NCBI GenBank assembly: GCA_017480285.1
Contig: JAFVAX010000011.1
Location: 1 to 64,000, forward strand
DNA: 64,000 bases
Reading direction: 5' to 3'
Origin: Paludibacteraceae bacterium
GTDB taxonomy: Bacteria; Bacteroidota; Bacteroidia; Bacteroidales; Paludibacteraceae
Part shown: piece after piece, positions 35,158 to 43,966 of the stretch
Numbering within the stretch: the stretch's first letter is position 1
Layout: the number at the start of each line of letters is the position of its first letter
Notes under the pieces: model-generated
Told to the model about the DNA's origin: nothing
The model's input: the letters and a program-made list of their open reading frames with translations, nothing else
Databases searched by the model: none
Program-made: the position numbers and the translations under genes

Positions 35158-35217
35158 CAATGATTTAAGCAGACATTTTTTTGCTTAAATCTTTACAAAT
35201 TTTTGCTTAAATCTTTA

Positions 35218-35247
35218 CAAAAATACTAAAAAATAGCAGAAAATCAA
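35218..35247 (-). promoter_or_regulatory. promoter for the glycosyltransferase-asnB unit
   Basis: On the minus strand -33 TTG (35245-35247), 19 bases, -7 TATTTTTG (35218-35225). Confidence 0.55.
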
Positions 35248-35258
35248 AAAAAATTATG

Positions 35259-35266
35259 TATTTTTG
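35259..35266 (+). promoter_or_regulatory. -7 box for the LTA-synthase-like gene
   Basis: TATTTTTG lies only 5 bases before the assumed ATG at 35272, so the mRNA would be leaderless, or translation starts at the next ATG (35308). No convincing TTG was found at the -33 position. Confidence 0.4.
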
Positions 35267-35271
35267 CAAAT

Positions 35272-37275
35272 ATGAATAAGATTTGGCATCATCCTTTGGT
35301 TGTAGCAATGAGCAATTTGTTGCTTATAATGCTATTTTATACCCTTCAACGGCTGTTCTTTTACTATATCAACACCGATATTTTTACCGACATATCCACA
35401 ACTCACCTCTTTGAGATTCTTCTGGGTGGCTTGCGGTTTGACCTGACAGCATTGCTCTACCTGAATAGTGTATATCTCGTACTGCTGCTTCTGCCCTTCC
35501 GCTTTCGTTCAAACAGCATATATCAACAAACAGCAAAGTGGCTTTTTATCGTAAGCAACAGCATCGGCATAATAATCAACTGCGCGGATATGGTCTATTT
35601 CCGCTTTTCCGACCGCCGTACTACTTTTCGCATCTTTACCGAGTTTCAAAACGAAGGCAACCTACTCTCGATACTTTTTTCGAGCATAGTACAATACTGG
35701 TATGTAACAGTATTTGCCATACTCATAATCGCCCTGTTGGTATTTCTTACACGACAAAAGATATGCACTACCGACAGGCGGTCAAACCCTTTGTACTACC
35801 CGACTGAAACACTTATTTTACTTGTTTGTATCTACTTTACTGTGATTGGTATTCGCGGTGGCTTCGGCAAATACACACGCCCTATAACTATCAGTAATGC
35901 AATGCAGTATGCCGATAAACCTCAAGAGACGGCACTCGTTCTAAACACACCTTTCACACTGATGAAATCGGTTGAAAACACACCATACAGAAATCCACAC
36001 TATTTCCCTAAAGAACAGTTAGCAACAATCTTCACACCAATAAAAGAACAAAAAGAACAGAATAAAGAAGGCAAGTCTACCAATGTAGTGATTTTCATTC
36101 TTGAGAGTTTTTCAAAAGAGTATATAGGTTTTTATAATCCCGATTTACAGCAAAACATAGAGACCGGTTTCACACCTTTTCTTGACTCCCTACTGCACTA
36201 TTCCGCCACTTTCCGGACAAGTCTTGCTTCCGGCAGAAAAAGCATTGACGCTATGCCATCGGTACTATCGTCAATACCGATGTTGATTGAGCCATATATC
36301 GTTACGCCTTACTCAACTAATGCCGTTTCCTCTATAGCCGAGTGTCTGAAAAACGAAGGTTATCAGACGGCATTCTTTCACGGTGCGCCCAACGGCTCAA
36401 TGGGCTTTCAGGCATACGCCCGTTCTGCAGGTTTTCAAAAGTATTACGGGATGACCGAATATCTTGAGCAAGACTATGCTACCAATCACGACTTTGACGG
36501 CACTTGGGCTATATGGGACGAAGAGTTTCTTAAATTCTATGGCATAACGATGAGCAATATGCAAGAGCCTTTCCTTACTGCTGTTTTTACCGCCTCGTCG
36601 CACCATCCCTTCAGAGTGCCTCTTAGATACGAGAACAGATTTTCCAAAGGCACATTGCCTATACACCAGTGTATCGGCTACAGCGATAATGCGTTAAGAC
36701 AGTTTTTTCAATATGCCAAACAACAAACTTGGTACGACAACACACTGTTCGTTTTCACTGCCGACCATACCAACCGACTCAAAACAGAAAAGTATAATAA
36801 CGCCAAAGGACTGTATGAGATACCTATTGCATTTTACAAACCCGACAATTCTCTACAAGGCAAAAAGGAAATACCTTTCTGTCAAACCGATATTATGCCT
36901 ACCGTTTTAGGTTATTTGGGCTACGACAAGGCTTATTTTGCTTTCGGAAACGACAAATCCCACTTTCTTACCACCAACAAAACAGACTCCTTAACCAACC
37001 TGAATAACTATATTGTCAACTATAATCACCCACTATATCAAATTTTTTCCGATAGCCTGTTGTTGCAATTCGATGGCAAAGACATTTGTGCTATATACGA
37101 CTACCAAGCCGACCCAATGCTTAAAAACAATCTCAAGGACAGTCTCTTAAACGACAGTTCTGACTGTGCTCCAAACAAAAAAGAAGCACAACAAATGCTT
37201 CTTTATCTCAAGGCTTATATTCAGCAATATATATCGCGAATGATTGAAAACCGGCTTACAACCCAAACAGATTAG
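35272..37275 (+). CDS. LTA synthase family sulfatase-fold membrane protein
   Basis: 667 residues. Five N-terminal membrane helices (about 10-215), then an extracytoplasmic sulfatase/alkaline-phosphatase fold starting at NVVIFILESFSKEYIG. The nucleophile region reads SGRKSIDAMPS, with Ser where LtaS has Thr; metal ligands are likely in TADHTNR and the HHPF region. Such enzymes transfer phosphoglycerol or phosphoethanolamine from phospholipids to periplasmic glycans or lipid A. Its last four bases overlap the end of the convergent parC-like gene. Confidence 0.88.
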   Translation: MNKIWHHPLVVAMSNLLLIMLFYTLQRLFFYYINTDIFTDISTTHLFEILLGGLRFDLTALLYLNSVYLVLLLLPFRFRSNSIYQQTAKWLFIVSNSIGIIINCADMVYFRFSDRRTTFRIFTEFQNEGNLLSILFSSIVQYWYVTVFAILIIALLVFLTRQKICTTDRRSNPLYYPTETLILLVCIYFTVIGIRGGFGKYTRPITISNAMQYADKPQETALVLNTPFTLMKSVENTPYRNPHYFPKEQLATIFTPIKEQKEQNKEGKSTNVVIFILESFSKEYIGFYNPDLQQNIETGFTPFLDSLLHYSATFRTSLASGRKSIDAMPSVLSSIPMLIEPYIVTPYSTNAVSSIAECLKNEGYQTAFFHGAPNGSMGFQAYARSAGFQKYYGMTEYLEQDYATNHDFDGTWAIWDEEFLKFYGITMSNMQEPFLTAVFTASSHHPFRVPLRYENRFSKGTLPIHQCIGYSDNALRQFFQYAKQQTWYDNTLFVFTADHTNRLKTEKYNNAKGLYEIPIAFYKPDNSLQGKKEIPFCQTDIMPTVLGYLGYDKAYFAFGNDKSHFLTTNKTDSLTNLNNYIVNYNHPLYQIFSDSLLLQFDGKDICAIYDYQADPMLKNNLKDSLLNDSSDCAPNKKEAQQMLLYLKAYIQQYISRMIENRLTTQTD

Positions 37276-39899
37276 AACAGACTTATTTCCAACTGCGAAT
37301 CCTCGTTATCGTTTCTTTTAGGTTTGTCCGATGAATTTTCATCTGCCGACTCCTCTGTTTCCAAGGGATTATTATCGTCTGCTACATCAGGCACATCAGT
37401 CTGTTCATCAGTTAAATCCTCCGTCTGCTCTTCACTCGGCTCTTCCTCCGGCGGTTCGGGGGTTATATCTTCAATACTTGCGAACTCCTGTAGTGGCAAG
37501 CGTTTGCCTTTTGCCTTCGCACTCTTAACTGAGATAAACTCCTCCATCGGTACAACAATCGCCTCTTTAGATTCATCTTTCGGAGTGATTTGTATAACAC
37601 ACGACTGCTTATCCGACAGCAGCACAAGTCTTGACAAAGGATTGGCAGACAAGAAATTCTGCGGTTTGGGCGAGCAGTCCAACTGGAAGCGTTTGGCATA
37701 GTAGAAACCTAAATCTTCGTCCCACAAAACAGCAGTCCAAACCTTATCTTCGTCATATTTCTCAATGCGCAGAATGCCATCATCGAAATGTGCGGTCAAA
37801 TCAAACGAAGTGGAATAATAATCACCATTTTGGTTTACAACAAGTATATGGTCATCGCTCTGGAACTCACCAAGATAAGTGCCCTGACCATCGTAGTTGA
37901 TACGAAGTACATCTGGGTCAAACCATACTTTCCGTCCGCCCAAAGTACTTGTGCCATGTTGTTTGAGAGTTATCTTTGCTACTTCAAATTTCGTCAGCAG
38001 GTTTCCGCGACTCTGACGCCCTTTCACTGCAAGTTCCGACAAGTCTTTTGTTACTTCAAGATTTCTCAATCTCAATGCCGGCTTGAGTTGAATACGAATA
38101 GTCTCAGCCTCTCCATTAGGATTGGCAGTGAAATAAACGACCTTCGAACCGGGTTTGCCCTGTGTGAGATCATACTCTTTATCGCGTGCAAGACCTGTAG
38201 CTGCGAAACGCTTCATATAATAAACACCGTTCTTGCCATCACGATAGACAACATTATATATGGTGCGATTATCGTTTTTCTTGAAGATTGCCACATGCAG
38301 AATGTTCGTACCGATAAATATCTTCTCTGCCACACGCATTATCTTGTACTTGCCGTCCTTATAGAAGATGATGATATCGTCAATATCAGAGCAGTCGCAC
38401 AAGTACTCGTCGCGTTTTAAGCCGGTTCCTATAAACCCGTCCTCACGATTGATATACAGTTTCTGATTAGCCTCAACAACGGTCTTAACATTGATATTGT
38501 CAAAGTTGCGTATCTCTGTTCTTCGCGGATATTTCTCGCCGTATTTGGTTTTCAGATTTTCAAACCAACTTATTGTATAATCAACTATATGCGAGAGGTT
38601 ATATGCAGTCTGCTTCAGTTCCTTCTGTAACTTTGCTATCTGTTCGTCAGCCGCCTTTGAGTCGAAAGCAGTAAAACGGCGGGTCTTGATTTCCAAAAGT
38701 TTGAGCAAATCTTCACGAGTTATCTCACGAATAAACATCGCCTTAAACGGTTCCATCGCCTTTTGCAAGAAATCTACAACCTCATCAACCGACTTGCTTT
38801 GCTCAAACTCCTGCGCTTTGTACATACGATTCTCTATAAAGATACGCTCAAGGGTCGTATATAAGAGTTGTTCCTGAAGTTCGCCCTGCTGTATCTCAAG
38901 TTCCCATTTCAAAAGGCTCAGCGTATGGTCGGTTGTAAGTTCCAGAATATCACTGACTGTGGTAAATATCGGTTTCTTGTCTTTTATGACGCAGCAGTTC
39001 GGCGAGATCGACACCTCACAACTTGTGCAAGCATACAGAGCGTCAATGGTCTTGTCGGACGACACACCTGGCTGAAGTTGCACGGCTATCTCCGCTTGAT
39101 CGGCAGTATTGTCGTCAACTTTCTTAATCTTTATCTTGCCTTTCTGACTCGCCTTGATGATACTCTGAATAATGGAAGTAGAAGTTGTTCCGTAAGGTAT
39201 CTCTGTGATAATAAGACTCTTATTATCTTGTGATTTGGTTATTTTAGCCCTTATTCTGACAACACCTCCGCGCTCACCGTCGTTATAACGGCTCACATCC
39301 ACCATTCCGCCGGTCGGGAAATCAGGATAGAGTTGGTATTCTTCTCCTCTAAGATAATCAAGTGCCGCATCGCAAACCTCGTTGAAGTTATGTGGCAGGA
39401 TCTTAGAGTTGAGTCCCACCGCAATACCTTCTACACCCTGCACTAACAGAAGCGGGAATTTGACAGGTAGTTGTATCGGCTCTTTCTTACGCCCGTCGTA
39501 AGAGAGCATCCAATTCGTGGTTTTCGGATTGAACACCGTCTCAAGAGCAAACTTCGAAAGGCGTGCCTCTATATAACGCGGTGCCGCAGCATCATCACCG
39601 GTAAAGATGTTTCCCCAGTTTCCTTGCGTGTCAATGAGCAAATCCTTCTGCCCTAATCCTACAAGCGCTACGCCAATAGAAGCATCGCCGTGTGGGTGAT
39701 ACTGCATTGTCTGACCAACGATGTTCGCCACTTTGTTGTAGCGACCATCATCGAGCGTCTTCATTGTATGCAGAATACGACGCTGGACAGGTTTGAGTCC
39801 ATCGTAGGCATCAGGAACAGCCCGCTCGAGTATGACATAAGAAGCATAATCGAGAAACCAGTTCTGGAACATCCCGTTAAGATGCAGGCTTTCGTCCAT
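37272..39899 (-). CDS. parC: DNA topoisomerase IV / gyrase subunit A
   Basis: 875 residues. The breakage-reunion domain includes YVILERAVPDAYDGLKPVQRRIL, the QTMQYHPHGDAS motif and the catalytic Tyr109 in AAPRYIEARL. The C-terminal domain has beta-pinwheel blades but no obvious GyrA box, and ends in a long acidic tail (about 800-875). Together with a ParE/GyrB partner, not in the window, it relaxes and decatenates DNA. The acidic tail and missing GyrA box favour ParC over GyrA. Confidence 0.9.
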   Translation of the reverse strand: MDESLHLNGMFQNWFLDYASYVILERAVPDAYDGLKPVQRRILHTMKTLDDGRYNKVANIVGQTMQYHPHGDASIGVALVGLGQKDLLIDTQGNWGNIFTGDDAAAPRYIEARLSKFALETVFNPKTTNWMLSYDGRKKEPIQLPVKFPLLLVQGVEGIAVGLNSKILPHNFNEVCDAALDYLRGEEYQLYPDFPTGGMVDVSRYNDGERGGVVRIRAKITKSQDNKSLIITEIPYGTTSTSIIQSIIKASQKGKIKIKKVDDNTADQAEIAVQLQPGVSSDKTIDALYACTSCEVSISPNCCVIKDKKPIFTTVSDILELTTDHTLSLLKWELEIQQGELQEQLLYTTLERIFIENRMYKAQEFEQSKSVDEVVDFLQKAMEPFKAMFIREITREDLLKLLEIKTRRFTAFDSKAADEQIAKLQKELKQTAYNLSHIVDYTISWFENLKTKYGEKYPRRTEIRNFDNINVKTVVEANQKLYINREDGFIGTGLKRDEYLCDCSDIDDIIIFYKDGKYKIMRVAEKIFIGTNILHVAIFKKNDNRTIYNVVYRDGKNGVYYMKRFAATGLARDKEYDLTQGKPGSKVVYFTANPNGEAETIRIQLKPALRLRNLEVTKDLSELAVKGRQSRGNLLTKFEVAKITLKQHGTSTLGGRKVWFDPDVLRINYDGQGTYLGEFQSDDHILVVNQNGDYYSTSFDLTAHFDDGILRIEKYDEDKVWTAVLWDEDLGFYYAKRFQLDCSPKPQNFLSANPLSRLVLLSDKQSCVIQITPKDESKEAIVVPMEEFISVKSAKAKGKRLPLQEFASIEDITPEPPEEEPSEEQTEDLTDEQTDVPDVADDNNPLETEESADENSSDKPKRNDNEDSQLEISLF

Positions 39900-39905
39900 A
39901 GAGTT

Positions 39906-40097
39906 TTATTCCATATAACGGTTTATGAGTATATACGACAATATACCAACAAACTCAAGAATCAAACTTGCAGCAAGCAAACCATTGCTCATAAATGCGA
40001 AATAATAAACTGCAAGACATACTACTCCACACAACACAAGCACAAGGGAGCAGATTTTCAAAAGAGAATTTTGCATAATATCTTGTTTTTTAGTCAT
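39906..40097 (-). CDS. small two-helix membrane protein
   Basis: 63 residues (or 56 from the ATG at 40076), with two membrane helices (LLKICSLVLVLCGVVCLAVYYFAF and GLLAASLILEFVGILSYILI). It sits between upp and the parC-like gene with gaps of 10 and 6 bases and is probably in their operon. Function unknown. Confidence 0.7.
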   Translation of the reverse strand: MTKKQDIMQNSLLKICSLVLVLCGVVCLAVYYFAFMSNGLLAASLILEFVGILSYILINRYME

Positions 40098-40107
40098 TCT
40101 AACAATG

Positions 40108-40758
40108 TCATTCCTTCACTCCAAATGCCAAATCGCCGGCATCGCCAAGCCCCGGAAGAATGTATTTATGTTCATTTAAGCCCTCGTCAATCGCAGCCAC
40201 AAAAAGCGTTGTATCTTCAGGCATCTTTTCGCTGATATATTCTATCGCCTCAGGTGTTGCAAGAACGCAGGCAAGAAAAACATGCTTTGGCTTGCCGTTC
40301 TGCTTAAAGGCCTCGTATGCCGTCAGCATAGAACTGCCGGTTGCAAGCATCGGGTCAGCAATAATAAGTACTTTATCGTCCAAACGGGGAGAGGCAAGAT
40401 ATTCAGTATGAATAGTAAATTCTGTCTCACTACTATACTTACGATAAGCTGATATAAAAGCATTTTCAGCATGGTCGAAATAGTTGAGCACCCCTTGATG
40501 CAAAGGAAGTCCTGCACGAAGTATGGATGCCACTACCACCCTATCGGCTATAACTTTTGTTTTCATCTTAGCAAGCGGTGTTGAGAGCGATTGCTCCTCA
40601 AAACGCAACTGCTTGCTTATCTCGTATGCCATTATCTCACCCAAACGCTCAATGTTCCGACGAAAACGCATCGAGTCAGTCTGGACATTAACATCACGCA
40701 ACTCATTCAAAAAAACCGAAACCAACGATGGTTCGCTCGTAAGACAAATTACTTTCAT
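40108..40758 (-). CDS. upp: uracil phosphoribosyltransferase
   Basis: 216 residues. PRPP-binding region around VLIIADPMLATGSSMLTAYEAF and the C-terminal uracil-binding YILPGLGDAGDLAFGVKE are clear. Makes UMP from uracil and PRPP in pyrimidine salvage. It lies 8 bases after the preceding hypothetical gene and shares its promoter. Confidence 0.95.
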   Translation of the reverse strand: MKVICLTSEPSLVSVFLNELRDVNVQTDSMRFRRNIERLGEIMAYEISKQLRFEEQSLSTPLAKMKTKVIADRVVVASILRAGLPLHQGVLNYFDHAENAFISAYRKYSSETEFTIHTEYLASPRLDDKVLIIADPMLATGSSMLTAYEAFKQNGKPKHVFLACVLATPEAIEYISEKMPEDTTLFVAAIDEGLNEHKYILPGLGDAGDLAFGVKE

Positions 40759-40766
40759 ATACTTTA

Positions 40767-41126
40767 TTATTTGCCAACTTTATATTTTTTCTTTATTTGC
40801 TTCAGAGAGTCTTGCTTTCTCAGAAGTTCTGTGCGATAGAACCCTAACTTTATCAGCCTGTCTTTCAACTTTTCCTGCTCTTTCTGGTACGCCTTAGGGT
40901 CAGTCTTTTTCAAAGTCTTTTTCAGCAACTTATTCTGTTGCTTTATAGCCTTAAGTTCTGCTTTATAATAACGCTGCTCCTGCTTGATAACTTCTTTTTC
41001 GGTCTTAATCTGCTCTGACATCACAACCCGATCTGCCGTTGTATCCACCCTTAACGGGGCTACAACCTGAGCCTTAAACGCAGTTGCAGACAATAAAATA
41101 ATAATCAATATAACTAAATTCCTCAT
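40767..41126 (-). CDS. exported coiled-coil protein of unknown function
   Basis: 119 residues from the ATG at 41126. Signal peptide MRNLVILIIILLSATAFKAQ, then a highly charged Lys/Gln/Glu-rich region (about 40-119) predicted as coiled coil (KEVIKQEQRYYKAELKAIKQQNKLLKK). First gene of the upp-parC group; a good promoter lies about 90 bases upstream. No family recognised. Confidence 0.7.
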   Translation of the reverse strand: MRNLVILIIILLSATAFKAQVVAPLRVDTTADRVVMSEQIKTEKEVIKQEQRYYKAELKAIKQQNKLLKKTLKKTDPKAYQKEQEKLKDRLIKLGFYRTELLRKQDSLKQIKKKYKVGK

Positions 41127-41212
41127 CATTGGAAGTTGAACCGCTTCGCTGCCCAAAGTTGAAAAAATGACCCAAATAAAGCAGAAAACCACATTTTCTC
41201 GTTGTTACCCTG

Positions 41213-41243
41213 CAAATGTACATTTTTTTTACGGAAAATGCAA
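41213..41243 (-). promoter_or_regulatory. promoter for the coiled-coil protein-upp-parC group
   Basis: On the minus strand -33 TTG (41241-41243), 20 bases, -7 TACATTTG (41213-41220). It separates this group from the upstream cobalamin riboswitch. Confidence 0.7.
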
Positions 41244-41347
41244 ATTTTTTTACAAAAAAACAAGTTTTGTAAGCGTATTGGCAAAAGAACACTCAGCAGA
41301 AGGCAATAGAAAAGGCAGAAAACATGTTTGCTACAAATGTTCTTCAC
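41240..41347 (-). pseudogene. possible remnant of the riboswitch-controlled gene (signal peptide only)
   Basis: The first open frame after the riboswitch starts ATG at 41347 and reads like a signal peptide (MKNICSKHVFCLFYCLLLS), then passes into Phe/Lys-rich low-complexity sequence and over the next promoter. It may be the 5' stub of a deleted vitamin B12 transport gene such as btuB. This is inference from position only. Confidence 0.35.
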
Positions 41348-41428
41348 ACAATAGGCCTACAAAACCATAAAAGGAAAATTTTTCCTTGATCTTGATGCGC
41401 CTTAATCCGCGAAAACACATCAAAACAC

Positions 41429-41643
41429 GACATTACGGCAGGTCTTCTGACTTTCTCCAAACGGCTCTCGTCTTCCCGTTTCATAACAGTGACGATAAAG
41501 ATGTTAGAACCGTCAGTAATAATCGTGCCAAAAAGCAACAACTATTCCGGATTTCACAGCAGCGGGACTGTGGAAGATTTTCACTTCGCTTCCCTTTTCA
41601 TCTCATATCAGGCAGGATGCCCGACACAAAACACCGCAATGTC
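41429..41643 (-). ncRNA. cobalamin (B12) riboswitch
   Basis: Read on the minus strand. The outer stem is GACATTGCGG (41634-41643) with CCGTAATGTC (41429-41438). Inside are the conserved blocks GGGAAGCGAAGTGAAAATC, CCACAGTCCCGC, GCTGTGAAAT and, near the 3' end, AGTCAGAAGACCTGCC (41437-41452). These match the cobalamin riboswitch consensus in order and spacing. Such elements normally sit directly before B12 transport or synthesis genes, but none follows here. Confidence 0.92.
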
Positions 41644-41647
41644 AATG

Positions 41648-41678
41648 CAAATATACAACTTTTTTCTGAAAATAACAA
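41648..41678 (-). promoter_or_regulatory. promoter of the cobalamin riboswitch
   Basis: On the minus strand -33 TTG (41676-41678), 20 bases, -7 TATATTTG (41648-41655). The predicted transcription start falls at the first base of the riboswitch outer stem, so the element looks intact and transcribed. Confidence 0.75.
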
Positions 41679-41702
41679 AAGATCGTTAAAAATTGTCAAT
41701 TT

Positions 41703-41733
41703 TTGTATTTCTACGCAATTTTTATTATCTTTG
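41703..41733 (+). promoter_or_regulatory. promoter for the dGTPase-like gene
   Basis: -33 TTG (41703-41705), 20 bases, -7 TATCTTTG (41726-41733), about 20 bases before the predicted leader of the ATG at 41761. Confidence 0.7.
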
Positions 41734-41760
41734 CCAAGATAAAGATATTTATTTGCTATT

Positions 41761-43164
41761 ATGTACAAAATCAATTGGGACACATATCTGCCTTCAAGCA
41801 GAAATTGCGAGTCTGCATTTGCGAAAAACAATCATTCAGGCGATCTCAGAACAGCCTTCGATAGCGACTTCGGAAGAGTTATTTTCTCGTCTGCCGCACG
41901 GCGTATGCACGACAAGACACAAGTCTTTCCTCTCACAAGTGGCGATAAAGTGCATACTCGTCTCACCCACTCTATCGAAGTGATGAACATTGCCGAGTCT
42001 TTAGGTATAAGCCTGTGCCGTGATACCGATTTTCAGCAGACCTACGCCAACCAAGCCCTCTTTTTCGAACGGGCAATACCCACTGTACTCAAAACAGCGG
42101 CTTTTGTACACGACATCGGCAACCCGCCATTCGGACATCACGGCGAAGATGTTATAAAAGACTATTTCAAAACAAACGAATATTATCTTGACGGACTAAA
42201 CGATTCCGAAAAATGCGATTTCCTGCAATTTGACGGAAACGCCGCCGGATTTCGTATCCTTACCAAAGGACAGTATCTCGGCGACCTAAGCGGACTCAAC
42301 CTTACTCTCGCGACATTGGCCACTTACCTCAAATATCCTAACTATAACTCAAAGCAAAAAGATATTTATATAGGATTAAAGAAACACGGCGTTTTCTATA
42401 CCGAAAAAGATATATTGGATAAGATAGCCGATGCCTGCCAACTACGCTCATCTAAAGGGCACTACAAACGCCACCCGCTCAGTTTTCTTGTTGAAGCAGC
42501 CGACTCAATATGCTATCTCTCGATGGACATTGACGACGGACTTGAACTCAAACTCTATACTTTTGAACAACTCATTAAGGAAATAAATCGCCTTATCGAC
42601 CCCTCCGGAAAAACTGACATCAAGGAAATACTCAAGCTCAAAGATAAGTCTTACGAACCTAAAAACAGTGCCGACTTCCGTGTCGCACTCATAGGTTATT
42701 TAGTAGAATTGGCGTTGAGAAATTTCAAGACGCACCTTCAAGAGATCGACGAAGGCACTTATAGTAAGGAACTTATCTTCGACGACCCTCTGCATATCGC
42801 TGACGCCTTGAGCCTCTTTGCACAACGACATTATTACACTGCAAGTGCCATTATGCAAGCCGAACTGACCGGTGCCAATGTTTTGAAAGGACTGCTTGAC
42901 AACCTTTTGCCACTCGTCATGAACAACGACAAGCACCTGCTTAGTGTTATGTCGCCAGAAACACCAAAACTTGTTCTTCAGGAATGCGGACTCTACAACC
43001 CTATTTCTACAAGTTTGAGTAATCCAACCTCTGCCACCGATTTCACCACTCTGCTCAAACAAGTGCCCAAATACTATAAACTGCATCTTGTTGTTGATTG
43101 GATATGTGGCATGACCGACAAATACGCCGTCCATACATACCAAAAACTCAGCGGGATGAAATAG
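41761..43164 (+). CDS. dgt: deoxyguanosinetriphosphate triphosphohydrolase-like HD protein
   Basis: 467 residues. The HD metal site is formed by HTRLTHSIEV, AAFVHDIGNPPFGHHGED and a later Asp in the DSICYLSMDIDDG region. The enzymes hydrolyse dNTPs to deoxynucleosides and triphosphate, affecting nucleotide pools and, in some relatives, phage defence. Length is in the usual range. Divergent from the riboswitch, convergent with the deacetylase gene. Confidence 0.92.
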   Translation: MYKINWDTYLPSSRNCESAFAKNNHSGDLRTAFDSDFGRVIFSSAARRMHDKTQVFPLTSGDKVHTRLTHSIEVMNIAESLGISLCRDTDFQQTYANQALFFERAIPTVLKTAAFVHDIGNPPFGHHGEDVIKDYFKTNEYYLDGLNDSEKCDFLQFDGNAAGFRILTKGQYLGDLSGLNLTLATLATYLKYPNYNSKQKDIYIGLKKHGVFYTEKDILDKIADACQLRSSKGHYKRHPLSFLVEAADSICYLSMDIDDGLELKLYTFEQLIKEINRLIDPSGKTDIKEILKLKDKSYEPKNSADFRVALIGYLVELALRNFKTHLQEIDEGTYSKELIFDDPLHIADALSLFAQRHYYTASAIMQAELTGANVLKGLLDNLLPLVMNNDKHLLSVMSPETPKLVLQECGLYNPISTSLSNPTSATDFTTLLKQVPKYYKLHLVVDWICGMTDKYAVHTYQKLSGMK

Positions 43165-43254
43165 TATTGCATAATTGTTCCTGTATATTCTCAATACAGG
43201 TCATTACCGACAAATATTCTTTCTGATTTTGAAAATGTCATCTATACAGAAAAC

Positions 43255-43962
43255 TCAATTATACATCCCGTTTTCTGCAATTATTATTCTTGGTATTTTG
43301 AGCAGGTTGTATTCTTTATCTTTACGGATAGGTCCGCCCCAACCGGCAAAGGACAATGTAATACCCGACTTTTGCAGAATAAGAAGCGTAGATTTATTGT
43401 AGCTGCCAAAGGGAAAGGCAAAGATATCAATCTTTTTATTCAGCAGGTTTTCTAACCATTGCTTGCAACCGGTTATTTCATCTTCTTGTTGTTGTTCTGT
43501 CAGCTTTGAAAGCATCGGGTGTGAAATGGTATGACTTCCGATGGTGCAAAGAGGGTGCAATGAGAGTTCTTTTATTTGCTTTTCACTTAGCATTTTATAT
43601 GGCGGATAGCCTTGCTCAATGTAGTTTTTTGTGATGAAAATGCAGAAAGGGATATTGTGTTTTTCCAGAATAGGAAGTGCGTTTTGGTAGTTGTCTTCAT
43701 AGCCATCGTCGAAAGTTATTACGACAAATTTTCCTTTTATCTGTTTGTTGTTGATACGGTCTGCAAGTTCGTTTACGGATATGAAATGCCAATCTTTTGA
43801 TTTGTATTGTACAATCAGTTTTTCAAAGCGTTCGGGAGTTATTTCAAAGTCTTGCTGTTCTTTATTTTCAGATTGTTCCTGCGTAACACGATGCAGTTCC
43901 CACACCTCGCCTAAAACGGGATGAGTTAGGTTGAAAAGATACTTTTTTAGACGAAGAAACAT
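43255..43962 (-). CDS. polysaccharide deacetylase (NodB-like)
   Basis: 235 residues. NodB motif 1 is VVITFDDGYEDNY (Asp-Asp pair), motif 2 is IGSHTISHPML (the two metal-binding His), and the later part has IFAFPFGSYNKST. Carbohydrate esterase family 4: removes acetyl groups from N-acetylated sugars or cell wall glycan. No signal peptide is evident. Last gene of the left polysaccharide operon. Confidence 0.88.
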   Translation of the reverse strand: MFLRLKKYLFNLTHPVLGEVWELHRVTQEQSENKEQQDFEITPERFEKLIVQYKSKDWHFISVNELADRINNKQIKGKFVVITFDDGYEDNYQNALPILEKHNIPFCIFITKNYIEQGYPPYKMLSEKQIKELSLHPLCTIGSHTISHPMLSKLTEQQQEDEITGCKQWLENLLNKKIDIFAFPFGSYNKSTLLILQKSGITLSFAGWGGPIRKDKEYNLLKIPRIIIAENGMYN

Positions 43963-43966
43963 ATAT

